From Pseudomaricurvus hydrocarbonicus (GTDB taxonomy: Bacteria > Pseudomonadota > Gammaproteobacteria > Pseudomonadales > Cellvibrionaceae), in assembly GCF_011602365.1 (NCBI RefSeq), contig NZ_JAAONZ010000014.1:99672-163671 (forward strand): a stretch of DNA of 64,000 nt. The letters are read 5' to 3'. The notes beneath the pieces were generated by a model. It had not been told where the DNA came from and searched no databases. It was given only the letters and a program-made list of their open reading frames with translations. Below, in pieces: positions 18,231 to 25,992 of the stretch. A program made the translations under genes and the position numbers. Every line of letters starts with the position of its first letter. Position 1 is the first letter of the stretch.

Positions 18231-18497
18231 AGTCAGCCTGTTTATGGTTGTCTTGGTAAGCGCGCTAGGAAAAGGCCGCGCATTATGGCTTAGCCGATGA
18301 CTGACTACAAGAATTGACCTCTCAAGTCTTGGGTGCCAGGAATTATTCGGCAGTTTCAGGTACGCGGCCAGTATCTGGTCGTAAAATGATCAGTCAGAAT
18401 GTGTCCACAGTGTGGTATTTTTAAGCTTCCCGGTGAGAGTTAATCTCTGATTAAGGGCGGTCGCTGGCGGGTATTAAAATTTAAGGCAAGGGCGGCG

Positions 18498-18866
18498 TTA
18501 CCAAAGGGCTGGTTTAAAGAGCGCCAGGCTGGCCATGGCGCCTGCAGAGCAGAGAGCGAGTAGACAGCAGGGGCCTCGCCAGCTTGAGGGGGCGTAGCGC
18601 AACCCAAGAGCGCCTAGCAGGATGTAGGCAATCAACAGCATCAACTTTAAAGCCAGCCAGCTATTGTCTGTTGGGGTGATGTGAGTCAGTGCAATTAAGC
18701 TGAGCCCAGTGAGCAGTAACAATGTATCAATAAGGTGCGGCAAACGCTTCACCCAGGCTGTCACATGATCGAGTTTGCCCTGCTGTGCCCACAGAGCACG
18801 CAGGGCGAAAAAGGCAACGCTGACGGAGGCTAAGGCGATGTGAGAGTGCTTCAGCAGCTGATACAT
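18498..18866 (-). CDS. SirB2-like membrane protein
   Basis: A 122-residue inner-membrane protein with four hydrophobic segments, starting MYQLLKHSHIALASVS. The pattern (KHSHI near the N-terminus, DTLLLLTGLSL, WLALKLMLLIAYILLGALGLR) matches the SirB2 family, small proteins once named for an effect on Salmonella invasion genes but without a known biochemical role. Start chosen at the ATG 10 bases after the stop of the preceding DUF4202 gene; an in-frame TTG at 18899 would overlap that gene. The two genes form a short operon. Confidence 0.75.
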   Translation of the reverse strand: MYQLLKHSHIALASVSVAFFALRALWAQQGKLDHVTAWVKRLPHLIDTLLLLTGLSLIALTHITPTDNSWLALKLMLLIAYILLGALGLRYAPSSWRGPCCLLALCSAGAMASLALFKPALW

Positions 18867-18876
18867 GTCGGCTGTC

Positions 18877-19467
18877 TCAGTCGTTGAGGGCACGCCCAAT
18901 TAAAGCGCCCATGGTCTCTGAAAGAGGAAGTTTGAGTGCTGCGGCGTGACCATTGTCCGACATTTTATTCCAGGTTTTACGGATAATATCGATTACCTTT
19001 TCCTCATCATGGGGGGCTGCAAACTCTTCAAGGTGAAACTCCAAAAAGACCAGGCAGGCAATGTCTTCCATCGTTTGGGCTTCAGGGTCACGCTTGAGTT
19101 GCTTTTTCTGCAGTATGTTTTTGACGCGTTCCTTTTCTTCTTCGTTGTACCCGCACTCGCTCATTAACTCTGCGGTCAGGTCGGCGTGGAACTTGGCCAG
19201 GTCTGTGCGCCAGCGTTTGTAACCGGGGCGGTCCATGGGGTAATCCTTGCGGGGAATACTCCAGCGCTGGATATGTTGCGCCCGACAGGCGATTTGTAAA
19301 AATTCTGAGGCATCCGGCTGAAAGTCTGCCAGGCGCTGGCTCATTCGCTGCCCATAGAGCAGTTCTTTGGCGATAGCGTTGCCGTCGTGAACAACCGAAT
19401 GTGGATCTTGCCGGTTCTTTTGATCTATGGCGTCCAAAACTCGAGATAAACGGTCGTGCTGAGTCAT
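18877..19467 (-). CDS. DUF4202 domain protein
   Basis: A 196-residue soluble protein of the DUF4202 family. The characteristic central segment is present (CRAQHIQRWSIPRKDYPMD then YKRWR) together with His and Asp residues that could bind a metal, and a C-terminal helical part. No function is established for the family. It is followed 10 bases later by the SirB2-like gene and is divergent from ompW. Confidence 0.8.
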   Translation of the reverse strand: MTQHDRLSRVLDAIDQKNRQDPHSVVHDGNAIAKELLYGQRMSQRLADFQPDASEFLQIACRAQHIQRWSIPRKDYPMDRPGYKRWRTDLAKFHADLTAELMSECGYNEEEKERVKNILQKKQLKRDPEAQTMEDIACLVFLEFHLEEFAAPHDEEKVIDIIRKTWNKMSDNGHAAALKLPLSETMGALIGRALND

Positions 19468-19528
19468 GTGAGATTCCTTTTAGTGATTATCCGTCATTTT
19501 CATTGGTTTTGATTTAGATGTAAAAGAT

Positions 19529-19542
19529 TTAATCCAGATCAA
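19529..19542 (+). promoter_or_regulatory. FNR/Anr-type box upstream of ompW
   Basis: TTAATCCAGATCAA matches TTGAT-N4-ATCAA at nine of ten positions. Its centre (19535.5) is 41.5 bases upstream of the start predicted by the -10-like TGTAAT at 19565-19570, the geometry of a class II FNR-activated promoter. The FNR-type regulator is encoded less than 1 kb away. Confidence 0.65.
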
Positions 19543-19612
19543 GAACTTCACCGGGTGATTACGATGTAATGCGCCCAATGAAAAAGAGACAGTCATTTAA
19601 AGAGGGAATACC

Positions 19613-20320
19613 ATGAATAACGTAATGAAACAATTGTCTATCGCTGCGGTACTTTCAGCTGGACTGGTGTCCACTGAGGCCTTGGCGTTTGAGGCGGGAG
19701 ATTGGGTGGTTCGTGCCGGGGCGACGCAGGTCAACCCGGAAGAAAGCAGTAGCCCGCTGGCTTTGGATGGCGCTATTCTGGAAGCCCCTCTGAATGGTAA
19801 ATTGGGGGTTGATAGTGATACGCAGTTGGGACTCACCGCTGAATATATGCTCAGTAATAATTGGGGGATCGAGCTGCTGGCCGCGACGCCGTTTTCTCAC
19901 ACCGCTACGGTGACCGATGCCAATGCGCTGCAGGGGCTGGACGTCGCCGACGTTAAACATCTGCCGCCTACCTTGAGTGCGGTATACCATATTGATACCG
20001 GCAACAATTTTAAACCGTATCTTGGCATTGGCGTTAACTATACGATATTTTTTGAGGAAAGCATCACCAGTCAAGCGGATGCCGCATTTACTTCGCTTGG
20101 CCTCACCGGAGGGGATGTGGAGCTTGACGATTCCTGGGGATTATCGTTCCAGTTCGGAGCGGATTACCTCATCAGTGAGAACTGGTTGTTGAACGCATCT
20201 GTACGCTGGATTGATATTGACACAGAAGCCAAAGTTAAATTCGATAACGGCTCCAGAGTGACGTCTGATGTTGACGTGGACCCCTATGTATACACTGTCT
20301 CAGTAGGTTATAAATTTTAA
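19613..20320 (+). CDS. ompW: outer membrane protein OmpW family
   Basis: A 235-residue precursor of an eight-stranded OmpW-type beta-barrel. The signal peptide ends at ALAFEAG (about residue 25). Typical OmpW features are the opening GDWVVRAGATQVNPEES, the LPPTLSAVYHI...FKPYLGIGVNYTIFF segment and the terminal aromatic residue (VSVGYKF), the signal for Bam-mediated insertion. OmpW proteins are linked to small hydrophobic compounds and to redox state. GAGG precedes the ATG. An FNR-type box lies upstream and an intrinsic terminator downstream, so it is a single-gene unit. Confidence 0.92.
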   Translation: MNNVMKQLSIAAVLSAGLVSTEALAFEAGDWVVRAGATQVNPEESSSPLALDGAILEAPLNGKLGVDSDTQLGLTAEYMLSNNWGIELLAATPFSHTATVTDANALQGLDVADVKHLPPTLSAVYHIDTGNNFKPYLGIGVNYTIFFEESITSQADAAFTSLGLTGGDVELDDSWGLSFQFGADYLISENWLLNASVRWIDIDTEAKVKFDNGSRVTSDVDVDPYVYTVSVGYKF

Positions 20321-20365
20321 CGTTAAGTAACGGCTAGAATTTAAAGTAAGCAAAAGAACCCAGAC

Positions 20366-20393
20366 GAAAAAGCCCGTGAAAACGGGCTTTTTC
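20366..20393. terminator. intrinsic terminator between ompW and the FNR-type gene
   Basis: GAAAAAGCCCGT / ACGGGCTTTTTC with a four-base loop. It lies between convergent genes and can work in both directions. Confidence 0.85.
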
Positions 20394-20495
20394 GTTTCTG
20401 GAAGTGGTGAGTTCAGATGGCGACTAATGGCGATGCGCTGTAGGACTTGTCACGGTTTTTAAGTTATTAGCCGTCGCCTTGCTATGGTTTTGGCC

Positions 20496-21281
20496 TTACT
20501 GACAATCGGGCTCTACGTTGGCAATTTTTTTCAGGCCCGCCATGTCCAAAATATGGATTTCTTTTTTATCCACCGCAATTAAATTGTTTTTTTGCAAACG
20601 GCTGAGTACTCGGCTGACCGTTTCAATGGTCAGGCCCAGGTAATTGCCCATGTCTGAACGTGACATCGGCAATCGGAAAGATGTGGCTGACAGTTGGCGG
20701 TGATGATTACGTGTTGAAATACTCAGCAGCAATGAAGTAATCCGTTCATCAGCGCTGTTCTTGCTGAGCAGGGTGATTAACTGTTGGTCAGATGTAATCT
20801 CACGGCTCATCAGCTGGAAAAAATGTCTCTGCAGAGTGGGCAGCTGTAAGCTCAGGCCTTCCAGGCGGGAGAATGGGATTTCACACACCGCTGACGTTTC
20901 CAGGGCTATGGCAGAATTGGTGTAGTGGTTCTGGGCAATGCCATCCATGCCAAGTACCTCGCCAGGCAAATAGAACCCTGTCACCTGCTCCTGCCCATCA
21001 TTGGTTATATTCACTGCCTTTACGGTGCCAGAGCGCACAGCGTAGACGGACTGAAAGGTGTCGCCGGAGCGATACAGGTATTCGCCTTTTTGGAGTGGAC
21101 GGCCACGCTGGATAATATTATTCAGCTTGTCGATGTCATCGATATGTAAGCTGATGGGTAAACAGATGGCATTGAGCCGACAGTCACCACAGGAGACTAA
21201 GGGGTTGTGATGACATTGCTTCCCGGAGGAGGTTTTGTCAGTGGCGAGGGTGCTCGAACTTGTCACTGTGGTGTCGCTCAT
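20496..21281 (-). CDS. FNR/Anr-type oxygen-sensing regulator
   Basis: A 261-residue Crp/Fnr-superfamily activator. Cysteines 31, 34, 40 and 134 have nearly the spacing of the four [4Fe-4S] ligands of E. coli FNR (20, 23, 29, 122), so it should sense oxygen through an iron-sulfur cluster. A cyclic-nucleotide-type beta-roll follows (about 60-140), and the C-terminal helix-turn-helix contains ETVSR (about 217-221), which carries the FNR-specific base contacts. Three FNR-type boxes lie within 2.5 kb, upstream of ompW, the HemN-like gene and the Usp side. It is the anr/fnr orthologue candidate. Confidence 0.92.
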   Translation of the reverse strand: MSDTTVTSSSTLATDKTSSGKQCHHNPLVSCGDCRLNAICLPISLHIDDIDKLNNIIQRGRPLQKGEYLYRSGDTFQSVYAVRSGTVKAVNITNDGQEQVTGFYLPGEVLGMDGIAQNHYTNSAIALETSAVCEIPFSRLEGLSLQLPTLQRHFFQLMSREITSDQQLITLLSKNSADERITSLLLSISTRNHHRQLSATSFRLPMSRSDMGNYLGLTIETVSRVLSRLQKNNLIAVDKKEIHILDMAGLKKIANVEPDCQ

Positions 21282-21418
21282 GGAAAATGCTCAGAGGTGG
21301 TCTTGTTCTGGTTGCGCCGGAAAGGCAAAACCTTACTCCGGAACTAACATGAATTCACCACATTTTCCTACAGGGAAGCAGGCAGGTAAAGGTACTTTTC
21401 GTTTGTAACCCGCCGATT

Positions 21419-22711
21419 CTATTGAAAATAGCGGATTAGACGTGAACACAGGGAGCTAAGTTGGAGAATGCCCTCCTGAGTTAAGGTCAATCTTTGGTCG
21501 CTGATACGGTATAAGGACAGCGCAGAGCGGTTTCTGTCACTAAAATTATTATTTTTCAGGTTGTCGCTTTCGGTGACAGAAGTGTTTGCGATGTGGCTGG
21601 TGGCATTGGCGTCGTTTAGGGCAGAAAGGAGGTCAAGGCCGTATCGACGCTTAAAATAGCTTAGATCCAGCTGGTGATACTTCAATAGATGGTCGATGAC
21701 CCGCTTGATTCTGACGTCGGTAGAGTCGATTAGATAGCGGTCAAACGGGTAGGAGGCATATTCGCCCAGCGCCGTCGGATTGACGGTGCGAATGTGGCCG
21801 GTTACGCTGGTGCTGCCAGGTCCCAGGCCAATAATGTTACTGACATTTTGGCTGTTATAGCCTTCTATGGTGTGCATGAGCTGAAAGTTTTGCCGCGCTT
21901 TGTCTAATTCGCCACCGGGTACGTAGAAGTGGTCGTTGCCGAGCACGGAGTAGCCCGTTTTTCCTAACCCCTGGTGCAGGGCCTGTAATCCTCGCGTATC
22001 ACTGGCGATTAACTCGCTCATGGGGGAGAACGAAATGGTGTCGGGGCGGCGCCCACCGTCAGTGATCATGGCCGTAAGTGTTGCCGGAAACTGCCTTGGC
22101 AGCCACTGAAGTCTGAGCCCAAAGTGTTGAAAGTGGAAGTCTTCGCTTAAGACCGAGCAGAGCTGCAGTAACTCAAGGGTGACAGAATCCTGGGGCTGCA
22201 AAATCACTTCCAGGCTGTTAAACCCCAGACCCTTAAACAGCGCGAGTCGAATAGGGTCCAGTTCTTCTGCGGTGAAGCTTACTTTGTAGTGATTATCGGG
22301 ATTGGGGTTCAGCTGGAATTGTCGGCCGATAAAGTACATGAGTTGGGTTGCGTCGGTATTGTCGAGTAACCCGTGGGGCAATTGCCAGTGCAGCCAAGGG
22401 GTTTGCCGACCTTTGAATTGATTTTGCCGCAGGTTGATTTCACGTAACAGAGCATCCAGTAATGGAGGGGTAGGGGGTTCTCCCTGTTGAGTTCTGTGAA
22501 TCTCTTCGGCTTTTTCGGGGCGCGGTGCAAATAAGCTTAAGCCCAAAGGCGAGCGGTTGCGCAGGCTGAGGGTTGAAGTCGATGTTGGCTTTGAAATCGC
22601 CTCATTTAGCACGTGTTGATTCCAAAAATAGCTTGTAGGGTAGCAGGGGTCTATTTGTTGGTGTTCGGTGACCGTTTGGGGAAGCGAGTTCATGCCCATA
22701 AGCGTACCCAT
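21419..22711 (-). CDS. HemN-like protein lacking the radical-SAM motif
   Basis: A 430-residue protein clearly related to oxygen-independent coproporphyrinogen III oxidase HemN. The shared segments include CYPTSYFW (23-30), LHW (107-109), LGNDHFYVPGGELDKARQ (257-274), a stretch corresponding to HemN LHRNFQGYTTQ (LMHTIEGYNSQ, 278-288) and IIGLGPGSTS (293-302). However the CxxxCxxC cluster site is replaced by SLFAPRPEKAEE (59-70), and the Gly-rich SAM motif after LHW is QLPHG instead of GGGTP. Only three cysteines remain, none in a cluster motif. The frame is intact, so this is probably a pseudoenzyme. It lies 137 bases from the FNR-type gene, and an FNR box stands upstream. Confidence 0.8.
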   Translation of the reverse strand: MGTLMGMNSLPQTVTEHQQIDPCYPTSYFWNQHVLNEAISKPTSTSTLSLRNRSPLGLSLFAPRPEKAEEIHRTQQGEPPTPPLLDALLREINLRQNQFKGRQTPWLHWQLPHGLLDNTDATQLMYFIGRQFQLNPNPDNHYKVSFTAEELDPIRLALFKGLGFNSLEVILQPQDSVTLELLQLCSVLSEDFHFQHFGLRLQWLPRQFPATLTAMITDGGRRPDTISFSPMSELIASDTRGLQALHQGLGKTGYSVLGNDHFYVPGGELDKARQNFQLMHTIEGYNSQNVSNIIGLGPGSTSVTGHIRTVNPTALGEYASYPFDRYLIDSTDVRIKRVIDHLLKYHQLDLSYFKRRYGLDLLSALNDANATSHIANTSVTESDNLKNNNFSDRNRSALSLYRISDQRLTLTQEGILQLSSLCSRLIRYFQ

Positions 22712-22764
22712 TCCATAATTAGAAAATTTATGCGGTCAGTTTACGAGCCTGCCTGTCGGGCGTT

Positions 22765-22778
22765 TTGATGTATGTCAA
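22765..22778 (-). promoter_or_regulatory. FNR/Anr-type box for the HemN-like gene
   Basis: TTGATGTATGTCAA matches the FNR consensus at nine of ten positions. On the minus strand its centre lies about 41 bases from the start predicted by TAAACT (22743-22738), and the HemN-like ATG follows about 20 bases later. Confidence 0.6.
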
Positions 22779-22902
22779 TCAAACCACGCAGGGCTTGTCC
22801 CCAAGCGGCTTGCCAGCGGATAGGCGGGTATCGGCATTTGTTGATTGAAGCTTGCTGGAATGCTGGCTGTTAAGGGGGGCACGGGGGCAAAATATGGATG
22901 TG

Positions 22903-22943
22903 TTGATATGCGTCAACCGTGCTTCTCAAGGTTGAGGTATCAT
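22903..22943 (+). promoter_or_regulatory. FNR/Anr-type class II promoter reading toward usp
   Basis: TTGATATGCGTCAA (22903-22916) is nine of ten to consensus, and TATCAT (22938-22943) is a five of six -10. The predicted start near 22951 places the box at about -41.5. The next gene in this direction starts at 23380, so the leader would be about 430 bases. That leader (22951-23379) holds a 14-base palindrome GTCTGGATCCAGAC at 23126-23139 and a small hairpin CAGATT/AATCTG at 23305-23319, but no convincing ORF. Confidence 0.6.
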
Positions 22944-23379
22944 CTTCTTCAATGGGCATCAGTTGTTTAAAATAGACTTGGTGGTTTAGCTAATTTAGGT
23001 GATCAAAAGCGGCCGCTCTGCTCAGTGTCCGTCGGTTATTTCATGGTCGGCAGCGCTGCAGGTCTGTTAGTCATATAGCCACAACTAAGGTCTATACTGA
23101 GGTTTGAGGTTTTCTGGGCTATAGAGTCTGGATCCAGACCTGAAAATCTGCAGCAAGGAACAAAACTGTAGAAAGAAACAAATCTTCAGACAGAAACCAA
23201 GGGCATTGGGCGGGTTCAATCTGTTTTCTCTTTTTTTGAGTAAACCGCCAGCGGGTGATTTTCAGGTACTGAATTATCGGTAAACAGGTTTATATTTTGG
23301 GCTACAGATTTTCAATCTGAACAGTTTTTGAGTTAAGGTTACAATTTTACATTCACGTACACGTAAGGGAAGTAGAGAA

Positions 23380-24186
23380 ATGTCTAATCAGGATACATTG
23401 TTTGTTATTGTCGATCCCACACAGGTTGAACACGTTGCCCTGGAGCGTGCAATCATTACTTCTCGTCTGCGGGATGTGAGCCCCAAACTGAAGGTTTTTG
23501 TCGCGGTGGACCCAGCCGCCGTGTCACTGGATGCCGATAACCCGGACATTTATCGGGATACTGAGTGGTTTGACAACCTCAAAAAACCATTAATTGAAGA
23601 GGGGCTGGATTATACCCTGGTGATCTGCTGGTCAACTCAGTGGCATGAGGCCGTATTACAGGCGGCTAAAAAGACGGAGGCGGATTTGATACTACTGCCT
23701 GATTACTCTGCCAAAGATTCCCGGAATCGGTTTTCTGATGCCAAGTGGCAGGTACTGCGTCATTCAAATTGTCCGGTTTTAATCTGCCGCCCAGGTGCGG
23801 ACAGTCAGCGTAAAACCGTTCTGGCGGCCTTAAAAATGCAGGATACGTCACCGCAGTACGCGGCTTTGAATGACAAGATTCTGGCTCGGGGCAAGTGGAT
23901 GGCGGAGCGTTACGGCGCTGATTTTCAGGTGGTTAATACTTACACGGACTCATTGAATTATCCGGATCGCGGTAACATGATGCGTAAAATCAATATTGAT
24001 TCGGACAAAATTCACGTCCGTCAGGGCGCGCCAGAAGATATAATCCCTGAGGTCGCCAATGAAATCAATGCCGATATCATTGTGATTGGTACACTTAAGC
24101 GTCGCGGTATGATGTTGGCGATGCGAGGCAATACCTCTGAGCGGGTGATGAGTCGTCTCAAGCAGGACGTTATGACCCTCAACTAG
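23380..24186 (+). CDS. tandem universal stress protein (UspE-like)
   Basis: A 268-residue protein with two universal stress protein domains in tandem, as in UspE. The first domain (about 5-140) has a degenerate end (LRHSNCPVLICRPG), and the second (about 147-265) carries IVIGTLKRRGM...NTSERVM, close to the GxGGRG-type nucleotide loop of ATP-binding Usps. GGGAAG precedes the ATG. In E. coli uspE is next to fnr, and FNR/Anr-type control of tandem Usps is known in gammaproteobacteria, which fits the upstream FNR box. A perfect terminator follows the gene. Confidence 0.88.
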   Translation: MSNQDTLFVIVDPTQVEHVALERAIITSRLRDVSPKLKVFVAVDPAAVSLDADNPDIYRDTEWFDNLKKPLIEEGLDYTLVICWSTQWHEAVLQAAKKTEADLILLPDYSAKDSRNRFSDAKWQVLRHSNCPVLICRPGADSQRKTVLAALKMQDTSPQYAALNDKILARGKWMAERYGADFQVVNTYTDSLNYPDRGNMMRKINIDSDKIHVRQGAPEDIIPEVANEINADIIVIGTLKRRGMMLAMRGNTSERVMSRLKQDVMTLN

Positions 24187-24270
24187 GCCTTGGCATCAGG
24201 ACAATAAACAGAGGCGAGGCCTCTGTGTCAGCTAAACGACACGGCATAAACCGGCCAAGCAATGATAACA

Positions 24271-24312
24271 CCCACAAAAAAAGAGGAGCCTATGCTCCTC
24301 TTTTTTTGTGGG
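24271..24312. terminator. 19-bp perfect bidirectional terminator
   Basis: CCCAC-A7-GAGGAGC and GCTCCTC-T7-GTGGG form an uninterrupted 19-base stem with a CTAT loop, between convergent usp and mmsA. Confidence 0.92.
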
Positions 24313-24381
24313 TCAACAGAAAGCTGGCGGTCGAGACAGCTCAATTGAAGTGGAAGTTTCGACCGCTATCTCGTATTTCCG

Positions 24382-25872
24382 TCAACTCGGGAAGGAGAAT
24401 TGCACCCCTTCACGTACCCCGCTGGAAGGCCAGCGCTGAGTGATGGTTTTACGATTGGTGTAAAAGCGAACACCGTCTGGGCCGTAGGCACTCAGGTTAC
24501 CGAACAATGAGCGCTTCCAACCGCCGAAGCTGTGGTAGGAGACCGGGACGGGCAGTGGCACGTTGATGCCGACCATGCCGACCAGAATGTTGTCACTGAA
24601 GTAACGTGCGGCCTCACCGTCGCGGGTAAAGATGCAGGTCCCATTGCCGTACTCATGATCATTGATCAGTTGCATGGCTTCGTCCATGGTTTCGGCGCGA
24701 ACCACCAGCAAAACCGGTCCAAAAATTTCTTCGTCATAGCATTTCATGCCAGGCTTAACGTTATCAATCAGAGTGCCGCCGACAAAAAAGCCGTTCTCAA
24801 AACCTGCCACTTGCGGGTTGCGACCGTCTACAACAATGGTTGCGCCCTGTTCTTCGGCGCTGTTGATGTAGCCGTTGACCTTGTTTTTGTGGGCTTCGGT
24901 AATCACCGGGCCAAAATCATTGCTGGCATCAGTGTAATCGCCGACCTTCAGCCCTTGCATGGCTTCAGTCATTTTTTCAATCAGGCTGTCAGCAGCCTCA
25001 TCACCCACACAAACGGCCACAGACAAAGCCATACAGCGCTCACCGGATGAACCGAAGGCTGCACCAGTCATGGCTGCCACGGCGTTATCCATATCGGCAT
25101 CGGGCATGATGATGGCGTGGTTTTTGGCCCCACCCAGTGCCTGGCAACGTTTTCCGTGGGCGCTGGCCGTGGCGTATACGTACTCGGCAATGGGGGTCGA
25201 TCCAACAAAGCTTACAGCTTGTACACGGGAGTCTGTCAGCAGGGTATCAACTGCGATTTTATCGCCATTGACGACGTTCATAACCCCATCCGGTAAACCG
25301 GCTTCTTGCAGCAGTTGTGCTACAAACAGCGTGGAGGAGGGGTCGCGCTCGGAGGGTTTCAGCACAAAGGTGTTGCCACAGACGATGGCCAGTGGGTACA
25401 TCCACAGCGGCACCATGGCGGGAAAATTGAACGGGGTGATACCTGCGACCACACCCAGGGGTTGCATTTCGCTCCAGGAATCAATATTGGGGCCAACGTT
25501 GCGGCTGTGTTCACCTTTCAGCAGCTCCGGGGCATAGCAGGCGTATTCAACGTTCTCGATACCGCGGGTCAGTTCACCCATGGCATCGTGGGAAATCTTG
25601 CCGTGCTCTTCACCGATCATGGCACAAATCTGTTCGGCATTGTCTTCCAGCAACTGCTTAAAGCGGAACATGATTTTGGCACGCTTGGCCGGTGGCGTGT
25701 TGCGCCATGCCGGGTAGGCAGCCTGAGCCGCAGCAATCGCTTCTTCCACGGTTTCTTTGGAAGCCAGCGCGACTTGCTTGGTGGCTTCACCGGTCGCAGG
25801 GTTGAAAACATCCTGCGTACGTTCTGCCGCTTCGCTCAGCGAACCATTGATCAGATGACCGACAATACTCAT
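24382..25872 (-). CDS. mmsA: methylmalonate/malonate-semialdehyde dehydrogenase (acylating)
   Basis: A 496-residue CoA-dependent aldehyde dehydrogenase that converts methylmalonate or malonate semialdehyde to propionyl-CoA or acetyl-CoA. Family features are GVVAGITPFNFPAMVPLWM, SFVGSTPIAEYVY and the catalytic cysteine in SSGERCMALSVAV (near residue 284). AGAGGTTT precedes the ATG. It follows the omega-amino-acid aminotransferase gene by 116 bases, with a heptanucleotide array between them. Together they complete beta-alanine degradation: aminotransfer to malonate semialdehyde, then oxidative decarboxylation. Confidence 0.93.
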   Translation of the reverse strand: MSIVGHLINGSLSEAAERTQDVFNPATGEATKQVALASKETVEEAIAAAQAAYPAWRNTPPAKRAKIMFRFKQLLEDNAEQICAMIGEEHGKISHDAMGELTRGIENVEYACYAPELLKGEHSRNVGPNIDSWSEMQPLGVVAGITPFNFPAMVPLWMYPLAIVCGNTFVLKPSERDPSSTLFVAQLLQEAGLPDGVMNVVNGDKIAVDTLLTDSRVQAVSFVGSTPIAEYVYATASAHGKRCQALGGAKNHAIIMPDADMDNAVAAMTGAAFGSSGERCMALSVAVCVGDEAADSLIEKMTEAMQGLKVGDYTDASNDFGPVITEAHKNKVNGYINSAEEQGATIVVDGRNPQVAGFENGFFVGGTLIDNVKPGMKCYDEEIFGPVLLVVRAETMDEAMQLINDHEYGNGTCIFTRDGEAARYFSDNILVGMVGINVPLPVPVSYHSFGGWKRSLFGNLSAYGPDGVRFYTNRKTITQRWPSSGVREGVQFSFPS

Positions 25873-25936
25873 ATAAACCTCTTTTAAAACTTCAAAATAA
25901 ATTGTTTTGCGCCGATACGGCGCAACGACTAACCTT

Positions 25937-25992
25937 TTTCTAGTTTCTAGTTTCTAGTTTCTAGTTTCTAGTTTCTAGTTTCTAGTTTCTAG
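25937..25992. repeat. heptanucleotide array B, 8x TTTCTAG
   Basis: Eight perfect units. Read on the coding strand of the upstream aminotransferase gene the unit is TAGAAAC, and the first TAG is that gene's stop codon (25991-25989). It is the same heptamer as the first half of array A, 16.6 kb away, again starting at a stop codon. It lies between bauA and mmsA, which read in the same direction. Confidence 0.95.

Noticed and set aside
21419..22711. Functional coproporphyrinogen III dehydrogenase HemN
   Set aside because: The overall similarity would lead to this label, but the radical-SAM cysteines and Gly-rich motif are missing.
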